In this document: in pieces, positions 1 to 5,584 of the stretch | Position numbering within the stretch: position 1 is the stretch's first letter | How the letters are laid out: the number at the start of each line of letters is the position of its first letter | DNA from: Methanomicrobiales archaeon | GTDB taxonomy: Archaea > Halobacteriota > Methanomicrobia > Methanomicrobiales > Methanoculleaceae | DNA length: 6,682 nucleotides | Direction of reading: 5' to 3' | Assembly: GCA_019136335.1 (NCBI GenBank) | Contig: JAGVUK010000195.1 | Span: 1-6,682 of the forward strand | Translations under genes and position numbers: made by a program | The notes under the pieces: generated by a model | The model's database searches: none | What the model saw: the letters and a program-made list of their open reading frames with translations, nothing else | Told to the model about the DNA's origin: nothing

Positions 1-296
1 TCCTCCCCGTGGCCGAGGAGGTGCAGAAGGTGCGCCTTGATGACCGCTTCCCCCTGGGGCACGATCTTCTCTGCCATCACGGCCTTCTCGTCGTACGGCT
101 CGGCCTCCCGCTCGACGACGCGGATCGCCCCCTCCGGGCATGTCCCGATACAGGCGCCGAGCCCGTCGCAGAAGAGGTCGCTCACGAGCCGTGCCTTCCC
201 GTCGATGATCTGGAGCGCTCCTTCCGGGCAGTCGGGGATGCAGAGCCCGCATCCGGTGCACTTCTCCTCGTCGATATCGATGATCTTCCTCTTCAT
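1..296 (-). CDS. 4Fe-4S ferredoxin-type protein, N-terminal part (runs off left edge)
   Basis: The 98 codons read from ATG 294-296 begin MKRKIIDIDEEKCTGCGLC. A full ferredoxin motif (Cys13, Cys16, Cys19, Cys23-Pro) can hold one [4Fe-4S] cluster. The second motif, CDGLGACIGTCP, keeps Cys43, Cys49 and Cys53 but has Leu46 where the second cysteine normally sits, so the second cluster is probably non-canonical or takes a ligand from elsewhere. Past residue 60 the chain becomes acidic and then reaches KAHLLHLLGHGE. From memory, this resembles a methanogen family of about 250-290 residues with a larger cysteine-containing C-terminal domain, which lies outside the window. It is likely a cytoplasmic electron carrier or redox partner; the partner cannot be told from here. 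The start is supported by an AGGAGGT site seven bases upstream. It is transcribed away from the pseudogenes to its right. Confidence 0.9.
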   Translation of the reverse strand, partial: MKRKIIDIDEEKCTGCGLCIPDCPEGALQIIDGKARLVSDLFCDGLGACIGTCPEGAIRVVEREAEPYDEKAVMAEKIVPQGEAVIKAHLLHLLGHGE

Positions 297-302
297 CGTG
301 AA

Positions 303-309
303 ACCTCCT
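303..309 (-). promoter_or_regulatory. Ribosome binding site of the ferredoxin-type gene
   Basis: On the minus strand AGGAGGT lies six bases before the ATG at 294-296. It is the strongest Shine-Dalgarno match in the window and fixes the start codon. Confidence 0.8.
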
Positions 310-354
310 GCATCCAATCCTCCCTGATGCTCATGATGCCTTCTCGTTACCATC

Positions 355-368
355 TCAAATACCTTTGT
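355..368 (-). promoter_or_regulatory. Possible promoter of the ferredoxin-type gene
   Basis: The minus strand reads CAAAGGTATTTGA here, a purine-rich stretch followed by a TATA-like patch about 65 bases before the start codon. A start site about 25 bases downstream would leave a leader of roughly 35 bases. The match to an archaeal BRE/TATA box is weak, and it is proposed mainly because it is the AT-richest patch before the gene. Confidence 0.25.
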
Positions 369-750
369 GGCCTGCCGGCCGCTCCGCCATCGCGATCGGG
401 AACCCCGTGGCGGTCGTGTTCGCCGGGGCCGCATACACGGCATCGAAGCATGGGATCATCGGGCTTGCAGCGAATGTCGCCTATGCGTATGCAAAGAAGG
501 GCATCCGGTCGAACGTCATTGCTCCCGCGGCGTCAACACCGGGATCCTCAGCGGTAAAAACCTGAACCGGGAGGGGGCGGAGATCTCTATGGCAGGTATG
601 GCAATCAACCTGCGTATGGGAGAGCCGATGGAGGTCGCCCGGGTGGCGCTCTTCCAGGCCCCGGACGAGACCAGCCCGGTGAACGGGGCGCAGGCCGCGC
701 CGGACTCCATTGAGCATAAGGCAGTTATCCCGGGACGGAGAGACTCTTAA
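365..750 (+). pseudogene. Short-chain dehydrogenase/reductase (SDR) remnant
   Basis: Recognisable SDR sequence starts near 410. AGAAYTASKHGIIGL contains the YxxxK catalytic pair (Tyr at 434-436, Lys at 446-448), followed by AYAKKGIRSNVIAP. Homology then jumps frame: GGVNTGI, expected right after IAP, is read one frame earlier from 529. This fits loss of one G around 526-529. It continues through RMGEPMEVARVALF and VNGA (about 690), after which the usual C-terminal DxGWTA-type ending is not recognisable. The whole N-terminal half (Rossmann GxxxGxG motif and catalytic Ser, about 140 residues) is absent, because the ferredoxin gene's upstream region begins there instead. The original product would have been an NAD(P)-dependent oxidoreductase of unknown substrate. 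The outer limits given are those of the two open frames; the homologous core is about 410-690. Confidence 0.8.
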
Positions 751-754
751 GAGC

Positions 755-1866
755 ATGTCCCCCCGCTATCCTGCACCCGCCTTCGACGTCTTCAACGTCT
801 ACTTCGAGCGCATCTACGACCCCACCATGCACGTCGTCTTCGTCTTCCTCCGCCGCCGCTCGACGTCCGCGCCGGGCCGCAGGTGCGGGTCGGCCTCTAC
901 CGGAGGGCGGAGGGCGACATCGTCGCCGTCACCTGCCACCACGGTTTCTGCGACGCTGCCGGCGCCATGATCCTCGCCCGCGAGGTCTTTGCCGCCTACC
1001 GGGGGGTGATGGCGGACCCGGACTACCGGCCTTTCCCCCGCGAGCCCTACGACCGGGGCACGGACCAGATCCTTGCGCTCTACTCTGAAGAGGAGCGGAA
1101 GCGGGCGCTTGCCGAGGAGGAACCCTTCGTCGACCGGTGGCGCTTCCCCGCCGAGCGGACCGGGAGGGGGACGCCCCGGATCGCCTCACGGACGCTCGCC
1201 CCCGAACGGCTCGGGCGCATAAAGGCCTTCGGCGGGGAGCACGGCGCCACGGTGAACGACGTCCTCATCGCTGCCTTCTTCCTCGCCCTGCTGAGGGTCA
1301 GGGACGATCCTTCCGATAGGGGTGCGCCCCGGTCGATCCTGACCTCGGCCGATCTCCGGAGGAGATACCCCGGGTGCCACGGGGAGGGGCTGCCCGTGAA
1401 CCTCTCCGTCGCCTACGAGGCCACCCTCTCCGTGGACGAGGGAGCGGGACTGGAGGAGATCATCGGCCAGGTGACGGAGGTAACCGCCCGCCGCAAGGCG
1501 GGGACCCCCGGTCTATCGGCCATCCTCTTCTACGGAGGGATCATGGCGGGCGGGATGCCGGCGGTGCGGGCGTTCTTTGAGGAGATGAACGAGCGGTACC
1601 TCTCGTCCGGCCTGAAGAACCCGGTCTTCTCGAACCTCGGCATCTTCGACCCCGGCGACTACCTCCCCGTTCCCGGGAATGACGGCACGATGCTCGACCT
1701 TCTCGATCTCCAATACCTCCCCTGCGTCTGCTGGCCCTACGGGTTCCTGATGACGGCCTCGACCTTCCGCGGCAGCCTGACGATCGCGACGGCTTACGAG
1801 GAAGGCCCCTACTCGACGCCTGTTGTGGAGCGGTTCCTCGGGTACGTGGATGGGTATCTCCCATGA
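755..1866 (+). pseudogene. Condensation-domain-like acyltransferase with internal deletion and frameshift
   Basis: The start at ATG 755 reads MSPRYPAPAFDVFNVYFERIYDPTMHVVFVF, a plausible N-terminus, until about 850. Homology then resumes in another frame with LDVRAGPQVRVGLYRR. The active-site motif HHxxxD is present as HHGFCD at 937-954, followed by AREVFAAYRGV, GATVNDVLIAAFFLALL, a SADLRRRYPG stretch and SNLGIFDPG near the C-terminus, ending at TGA 1864-1866. In NRPS condensation-type enzymes the HH motif lies about 130-145 residues in. Here it is about 61 residues from the ATG, so roughly 70-80 residues have been lost across a frame-breaking junction near 850-865. From memory this is like the stand-alone condensation-domain proteins (COG4908 type) of Methanomicrobia, CoA-dependent acyltransferases of unknown substrate. 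The remaining frame could make about 327 residues from GTG 883, but without the first half of the N-lobe. No good ribosome binding site precedes 755 or 883. Confidence 0.75.
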
Positions 1867-1883
1867 AAGGTACTGCGCCGGGC

Positions 1884-1911
1884 GGCGCTCTCGGTCGGCC
1901 GGAACAGCGCC
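1884..1911. terminator. GC-rich hairpin between convergent genes
   Basis: GGCGCT (1884-1889) pairs with AGCGCC (1906-1911) around a 16-base loop, and two more GC pairs form outside it after mismatches. It sits 17 bases after the acyltransferase stop and before the end of the convergent kinase fragment, where a terminator would fit. There is no T-run, and in DNA this GC-rich such pairings occur by chance. The rest of 1867-1967 holds nothing else I can identify. Confidence 0.25.
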
Positions 1912-1967
1912 CGCCACCGGATTGATCGGGACGGCGCCGCATCCGCGGTCGCGACGGCCGGGCGCAC

Positions 1968-2246
1968 TCACCGGTCACCCGTCCCGGCGCGGGGGGAGGG
2001 TGCGGCCGGGCCGCGTATCCGCACCTTCTCGGGAGGCACGCGGATCTCGAACCGTGCCCCGGTTCCGAACGAACCGGTCTCCGTGATCGTCATGCCGGTG
2101 ATCGAGAGGATTTCCCGGACGAGGAAGAGGCAGAGGCCGGTGTTCTTCCCGTACCCGCGATGGAAGATCTGCTCCTTCTCCTCATCGGGTATCCCTGTAC
2201 CGTTGTCCTCCCAGACAATCTTCGTATCGTCCGGCCCGCCCCGCAT
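1968..2246 (-). pseudogene. Histidine kinase ATPase-domain fragment (C-terminal third)
   Basis: Reading down from 2246, MRGGPDDTKIVWEDNGTGIPDEEKEQIF contains the G1 box (DNGTGIP). HRGYGKNTG-LCLFLVREIL is the G2 box and GTGARFEIRVP the final strand of a HATPase_c domain. The sensor region, the phosphoacceptor histidine and the N box are absent; homology begins abruptly at the catalase stop codon, five bases away. Within the G2 box the usual GLGLFLV is LCLFLV, a Gly-to-Cys change in the ATP lid. A 92-residue product with this makeup should not be a working kinase. It looks like the tail of a methanogen PAS-type sensor kinase cut off by a rearrangement. The last 15 or so residues (RGPAAPSPRAGTGDR) may be read-through beyond the original end. 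An alternative, an independent small ATPase-domain protein, is unlikely without an N box. Confidence 0.75.
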
Positions 2247-2251
2247 CGGGG

Positions 2252-3709
2252 CTACTTCACGCGATCGAGCGGGATGCCGAGCGCATCCGCCACGCCCTTC
2301 CCGTAGACCGGATCGGCCTTCAGGCAGTTTTGGGTGTGCCGGATCTTGATGAAGTCGGGCACGCCTTCCATGGCGCGCGCGGTGTTCTCGAAGAGGACCT
2401 GCTGCTTGGTTGGGCTCATCAGGCGGAAGAGCTTGCCGGGCTGGGTGTAATAGTCGGAATCGTCCTCGCGGAAGTTCCAGGCCCCTGCCGCACCGGAGAT
2501 CGCGAGGAGCGGCTCTCTGTATTCAGGCTGCTCCTGCCATTCGCCAAAACTGTTGGGCTCGTAGCCGATGGTAGAACCGGCGTTGCCGTTCACGCGCATC
2601 TGCCCGTCGCGGTGAGAGGGGTTCGCAAAACATCGGGGACGGTTGACCGGGATCTGGTGGTGGTTGACGCCCAGCCGGTAGCGCTGTGCGTCCCCGTAGG
2701 CGAAGAGGCGCCCCTGCAGCATCTTATCGGGCGAGAAGCCGATGCCCGGCACCACGGCGGCCGGGTTGAACGCCGCCTGCTCCACATCCTGGAAGTAGTT
2801 ATCAGGGTTCCGGTTCAGCTCGAGCACACCCACCTCGATCAGGGGGAACTCCCCCTTGTACCAGACTTTGGTGAGGTCGAAGGGGTTGTAGGGCATGCTC
2901 TTCGCCTGTTCTTCGGTCATCACCTGGATGAACATCGTCCAGCGGGGGAAATCGCCCCTCTTGATGCTCTCAAACAGGTCACGCTGGTGGCTCTCGCGGT
3001 CTTTGGCGACGACCGCCTCGGCCTCCTGATCGGTCAGGTTCTTGATGCCCTGCTGGGTATGCAGGTGGAATTTGACCCAGACGCGTTCGTCTTTCGCGTT
3101 GATCATGCTGAACGTGTGACTGCCAAAGCCGTGCATGTGGCGATAGGAGAGGGGGACCCCGCGGTCGCTCATGGTGATGGTCACCTGGTGCAGAGACTCG
3201 GGAAGAGACGTCCAGAAGTCCCAGTTGTTGGTCGCAGAGCGCATGTTGGTGCGGGGGTCGCGCTTGACGGCGCGGTTGAGGTCCGGGAACTTGTGGGGGT
3301 CGCGTATAAAGAAGACGGGAGTATTGTTTCCGACCAGGTCCCAGTTCCCCTCCTCGGTGTAGAACTTAATAGCAAAGCCACGGATGTCGCGTTCGGCATC
3401 GGCTGCACCGCGCTCGCCGGCGACCGTCGAGAAGCGCACGAAGACCTCAGTCTCCTTGCCTATCCCGGAGAAGAGCCTGGCCTTGGTGAACCGGGTGATG
3501 TCGTGGGTGACGGTGAACTTGCCGAAAGCGCCGGATCCCTTGGCGTGCATACGCCGCTCCGGGATCACCTCCCGGTTGAAGTGAGCGAGCTTCTCCTGGT
3601 ACCAGACGTCCTGCATCAGCATGGGGCCGCGTGGGCCGGCGGTCATGGCGTTCTGGTTGTCCGGCACGGGTGCACCGGCAGCGGTGGTCAGTTTCTTTTT
3701 ACTCTCCAT
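2252..3709 (-). CDS. katA: Monofunctional haem catalase
   Basis: Full-length, 485 residues, the size of small-subunit (clade 3-like) haem catalases that convert hydrogen peroxide to water and oxygen in the cytoplasm. The distal catalytic His55 lies in ERRMHAKGSGAFG, the catalytic Asn128 in DLVGNNTPVFFIRD, and the proximal haem ligand Tyr338 in GRLFAYGDAQRYRLG. The His-to-Asn (73) and His-to-Tyr (283) spacings equal those of human catalase (75/148/358). No signal peptide is seen. The start ATG (3707-3709) has GAGGAG six bases before it. The gene stands alone, ends five bases from a kinase fragment and is preceded by a dedicated upstream region. Three lines counted by hand suggest GC near 55-57% here against about 70% or more in the acyltransferase and right-hand kinase, hinting at acquisition. 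It needs haem, which many methanogens cannot make. A catalase-peroxidase is excluded by the fold motifs. Confidence 0.97.
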   Translation of the reverse strand: MESKKKLTTAAGAPVPDNQNAMTAGPRGPMLMQDVWYQEKLAHFNREVIPERRMHAKGSGAFGKFTVTHDITRFTKARLFSGIGKETEVFVRFSTVAGERGAADAERDIRGFAIKFYTEEGNWDLVGNNTPVFFIRDPHKFPDLNRAVKRDPRTNMRSATNNWDFWTSLPESLHQVTITMSDRGVPLSYRHMHGFGSHTFSMINAKDERVWVKFHLHTQQGIKNLTDQEAEAVVAKDRESHQRDLFESIKRGDFPRWTMFIQVMTEEQAKSMPYNPFDLTKVWYKGEFPLIEVGVLELNRNPDNYFQDVEQAAFNPAAVVPGIGFSPDKMLQGRLFAYGDAQRYRLGVNHHQIPVNRPRCFANPSHRDGQMRVNGNAGSTIGYEPNSFGEWQEQPEYREPLLAISGAAGAWNFREDDSDYYTQPGKLFRLMSPTKQQVLFENTARAMEGVPDFIKIRHTQNCLKADPVYGKGVADALGIPLDRVK

Positions 3710-3715
3710 AATCTG

Positions 3716-3721
3716 CTCCTC
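3716..3721 (-). promoter_or_regulatory. Ribosome binding site of catalase
   Basis: Minus-strand GAGGAG six bases before the ATG at 3707-3709. It supports this start over the downstream internal ATG at Met22. Confidence 0.7.
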
Positions 3722-3753
3722 GAATCTCTATGTTCGTTGGGTGAGGCAGGGCA

Positions 3754-3824
3754 GGTAAATCCCTTTGAGGAGAGTTCCATCTCCCTCCATTTAATCCTTG
3801 CCTGGTGATACCCGACAAAATACC
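3754..3824 (-). promoter_or_regulatory. Catalase upstream region: candidate TATA boxes and an inverted repeat
   Basis: Read on the minus strand, GGATTAAATG (3788-3797) is the best TATA-like element and would put a start site near 3765 with a leader of about 55 bases. A second candidate, GGATTTACC (about 3754-3762), would give a short leader. The inverted repeat GGAGA-6-TCTCC (3769-3784) lies just downstream of the first TATA candidate, where an archaeal repressor could block the start site. AGGTATTTTG (3815-3824) is a third AT-rich patch. None is a consensus match, and the repeat is short, so regulation by peroxide or redox state is only a guess from gene function. Confidence 0.3.
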
Positions 3825-3855
3825 TGGCAGTTCTGGTCCTTGTAATACCCCGCTC

Positions 3856-4080
3856 ATGTCCTCTCCGGGCGCCCGGCCTACACCGGCATGGTGAGAACAG
3901 CGTCTACTCAAACTCATCGCCGCATCCGAGCGGGAGGGGTTCTGGGCGCTATAGGCGGGTATCTTCCCCTCCGCGAGGAGCACGACTTTTGTGCCGCCGG
4001 TCACCGCGAACGCCCGGGCAGGATGAAAGACGGCGCATGGCGAGGCGGTGATCTGCCTGGCCATCGGCCGGAAGAAGCAC
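3856..4080 (+). pseudogene. GNAT (phosphinothricin-acetyltransferase-like) remnant
   Basis: No single frame is open, but homology can be followed across frames. One frame gives SSPGAR, then RLLKLIAASEREGFWAL, a TAG stop at 3952-3954, and AGIFPSA. In functional relatives this is FWxLQAGIFPEN, so the stop is explained by a CAG-to-TAG change. From 3972 another frame gives HDFCAAGHRERPGRMKDGAWR, matching the xGFRVVGxRERxGRMxGxWRD block. From about 4042 the first frame returns with EAVICLAIGRKK, where relatives have a DVVLLERR-type strand. About eight residues (the NRASLALHE-type helix) are missing between the blocks, and the RGxGxG acetyl-CoA loop is degraded. The N-terminal half is absent. The ancestor would have acetylated a small amine or amino-acid-like substrate with acetyl-CoA. 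Boundaries are approximate. Confidence 0.7.
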
Positions 4081-4111
4081 CCCCGATCTTCCCGGACGGC
4101 CTGCCGCACCG

Positions 4112-4213
4112 TTTATGCAGAACAAGAGGGATATCCCCCGGACAGCGCTCCGGTATGCCATCGAACTGATGCCCAAAGACCTGAAGGCGGAGGTGATGAA
4201 GAAGGACTGGTGA
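4112..4213 (+). pseudogene. Probable C-terminal scrap of a DNA alkylation repair (AlkD-like) protein
   Basis: A 32-residue stretch from ATG 4115 to TGA 4211-4213 contains RDIPRTALRYAIELMPKDLK. I recall PRTxLRYAIEKxPEE-type endings in one branch of DNA alkylation repair (HEAT-repeat glycosylase) proteins, so this is read as the last helices of such a gene. The rest, about 200 residues, is missing: the sequence immediately upstream has no continuing homology and is preceded by the acetyltransferase remnant. There is no ribosome binding site before ATG 4115, which argues against a genuine small protein. The family assignment is from memory and moderate at best; that it is a gene end rather than noise is suggested by the well-formed amphipathic sequence and codon use. 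Confidence 0.4.
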
Positions 4214-4284
4214 GGTCGGCGGTGACCGGGCCGGTTCGTACGCTCCGGAGGGTTTCGGAGAATGGCTGCGCCGACCACCCCGAT

Positions 4285-4307
4285 ACCACGCGGCGGTTCC
4301 GCGTGGT
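4285..4307. other. Perfect 9-bp hairpin upstream of the radical SAM gene
   Basis: ACCACGCGG (4285-4293) and CCGCGTGGT (4299-4307) are perfect inverted repeats around a five-base loop. It lies 75 bases before the radical SAM start and about 30 bases upstream of the TATA-like element at 4339-4348, so it would be in untranscribed DNA if that promoter is used. It could be an operator, the terminator of the lost upstream gene, or part of a longer leader if transcription starts further up. Confidence 0.5.
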
Positions 4308-4338
4308 TGCCGACAGGGGCTTTGCCCATCTGGACGGG

Positions 4339-4348
4339 CATATGCATA
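4339..4348 (+). promoter_or_regulatory. Possible TATA box of the radical SAM gene
   Basis: CATATGCATA interrupts GC-rich DNA 34 bases before ATG 4382. A start site about 25 bases downstream falls near 4368-4372, giving an almost leaderless transcript, which would account for the weak ribosome binding site at that ATG. Composition changes sharply here, from GC-rich to AT-richer sequence up to the start codon. Confidence 0.35.
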
Positions 4349-4381
4349 GACTTTAACCTCATCAGAGAGAATCTCGGTATA

Positions 4382-5539
4382 ATGAAGAGCCCTTTTCACG
4401 TCATGATCATCCCCACGCTCGGGTGCCCCTCAAAATGCCATTACTGCTGGAGTTCCGATGAAGGGTCTCCTAAGATGAGTGTCGAGACGGTCCGCGAGAT
4501 AGCGGAGTGGCTCAAAGACTACCGGTCCGACCAGGTCACCATCACCTTCCACGGGGGAGAGCCGCTCCTTGCCGGCGCGGACTTTTACCGGCAGGCCCTC
4601 CCCATCCTCTCCGAGGGCCTCGCCCATCTCGCACCGACGTTCGCCCTGCAGAGCAACCTCTGGAGGCTCACCCCGGAGCTGGCCCGGATACTTGCGGAGT
4701 ACAACGTCCCCGTCGGCTCCAGCGTCGACGGCCCCGAGGCAATCAACGACCTGCAGAGGGGAGAGGGCTACTTTAAAAAGACCATGCGGGGTTACGAGAT
4801 TGCGCGGGCAAACGGACTTGAGGTCAGGTTCATCTGCACGTTCACCTCCCGGTCGGTCGAGCATAAAGAAGATATCTTCAACTTCTTCCTGCAGAACAGG
4901 TTCCCCCTCAAACTGCACCCGGCGCTGCCGTCCCTCCGGAACGAGAACCCGAGTGAGTGGGCGCTCGAACCGGAGGCGTATGGGGAACTGCTGGTGTATC
5001 TCCTTGACAGGTACCTGGAGAACCTGAACAGGATCGAGGTTATGAACATCAACGACCTCTGCAGGTGCGTATTTACCCGGCACGGCACCGTCTGCACGTT
5101 CGTTGACTGCATGGGAACCACCCTGGCCGTCGGGCCGGACGGGAGCATATACCCGTGCTACCGCTTTGTCGGGATGCCGGGGTACGTGATGGGTAACGTC
5201 TACGACCGCCCCACACCCGAAGACCTCGCCCGGTCGGACGCCGGGAGGCTCATGCAGGAGTTCAAGGAGTACGTCGACCGCGAATGCGGAGGATGCCCCC
5301 ATATCAGGTACTGCCGGGGTGGGTGCCCCTACAACGCGATAGCGCCGACAGGCGGCGAGATCCGCGGTGTCGATCCTCACTGTGTCGCTTACCGGCGAAT
5401 ATTCGACGAGATCACCGACCGGATGAATAAAGAGTTGTACGACCCCACCGATATCGAGATGGACGACTTCTGCTCAAGGACACGGAGAAAGGCAAAACCC
5501 GGGATTATGTCGATCCTGCAGGCGATGGCGGAGAGATAA
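4382..5539 (+). CDS. Radical SAM/SPASM enzyme, putative peptide-modifying
   Basis: 385 residues from ATG 4382. The radical SAM cluster motif CxxxCxxC is Cys15, Cys19, Cys22 (GCPSKCHYC); GGE (58-60) follows for SAM binding, and SVDGP (114-118) resembles the anaerobic sulfatase-maturase type. The C-terminal SPASM domain is complete: Cys243 and Cys259 with the GxxxxC spacing, the Cys302-Cys305-Cys311-Cys315 run (CX2CX5CX3C), and Cys334, enough for two auxiliary [4Fe-4S] clusters. From memory it matches the methanogen family typified by Mhun_1560, thought to modify ribosomally made peptides; the substrate is unknown. No candidate peptide gene is adjacent. The frame is open back to 4214, and ATG 4262 has GGAGGG nine bases upstream, but family members begin close to SPFHVMIIPTLGCP, so 4382 is preferred. 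The gene converges with the sensor kinase at a shared hairpin. Confidence 0.92.
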   Translation: MKSPFHVMIIPTLGCPSKCHYCWSSDEGSPKMSVETVREIAEWLKDYRSDQVTITFHGGEPLLAGADFYRQALPILSEGLAHLAPTFALQSNLWRLTPELARILAEYNVPVGSSVDGPEAINDLQRGEGYFKKTMRGYEIARANGLEVRFICTFTSRSVEHKEDIFNFFLQNRFPLKLHPALPSLRNENPSEWALEPEAYGELLVYLLDRYLENLNRIEVMNINDLCRCVFTRHGTVCTFVDCMGTTLAVGPDGSIYPCYRFVGMPGYVMGNVYDRPTPEDLARSDAGRLMQEFKEYVDRECGGCPHIRYCRGGCPYNAIAPTGGEIRGVDPHCVAYRRIFDEITDRMNKELYDPTDIEMDDFCSRTRRKAKPGIMSILQAMAER

Positions 5540-5548
5540 GCGCCCGGA

Positions 5549-5581
5549 CCCGGGGAGATCCTCGGGGAAAGGCTCCCCGGG
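5549..5581. terminator. Shared hairpin between convergent radical SAM and kinase genes
   Basis: CCCGGGGAG (5549-5557) pairs perfectly with CTCCCCGGG (5573-5581) around a 15-base loop. It fills the 45-base gap, ten bases after the radical SAM stop and four before the kinase stop, so it can act on transcripts from both sides. There is no adjacent T-run; termination is inferred from position and symmetry. Confidence 0.5.
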
Positions 5582-5584
5582 GCC

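Noticed and set aside
9..557. Plus-strand frame across the ferredoxin gene and SDR remnant
   Set aside because: Antisense to clear ferredoxin cysteine motifs; no ribosome site and no similarity.
2330..3808. 492-codon plus-strand open frame antisense to catalase
   Set aside because: It lies wholly opposite a catalase with all catalytic residues, has no recognisable motif, and long antisense frames are common in GC-rich DNA.
3802..3828. Repeated CCTGG and GGTnnnACC elements upstream of catalase as a regulator site
   Set aside because: Arms are only three to five bases and not consistently inverted; chance is likely.
3699..4109. Minus-strand frame upstream of catalase, with the stretch AFAVTGGTKVVLLAEGKIPAY
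   Set aside because: It looked protein-like and GC3 is high, but the plus strand explains the same bases as a decayed GNAT, and its 3' part reads through the catalase start.
4001..4399. Overlapping minus-strand frames before the radical SAM gene, considered as a peptide precursor
   Set aside because: Arg/Pro/Ser-rich without a leader, core repeat or conserved Cys pattern, and running opposite the pseudogenes.
4430..5380. 316-codon minus-strand open frame opposite the radical SAM gene
   Set aside because: Shadow of a gene whose cluster motifs are certain; composition is Val/Arg/Gly/Asp-rich with no domain.
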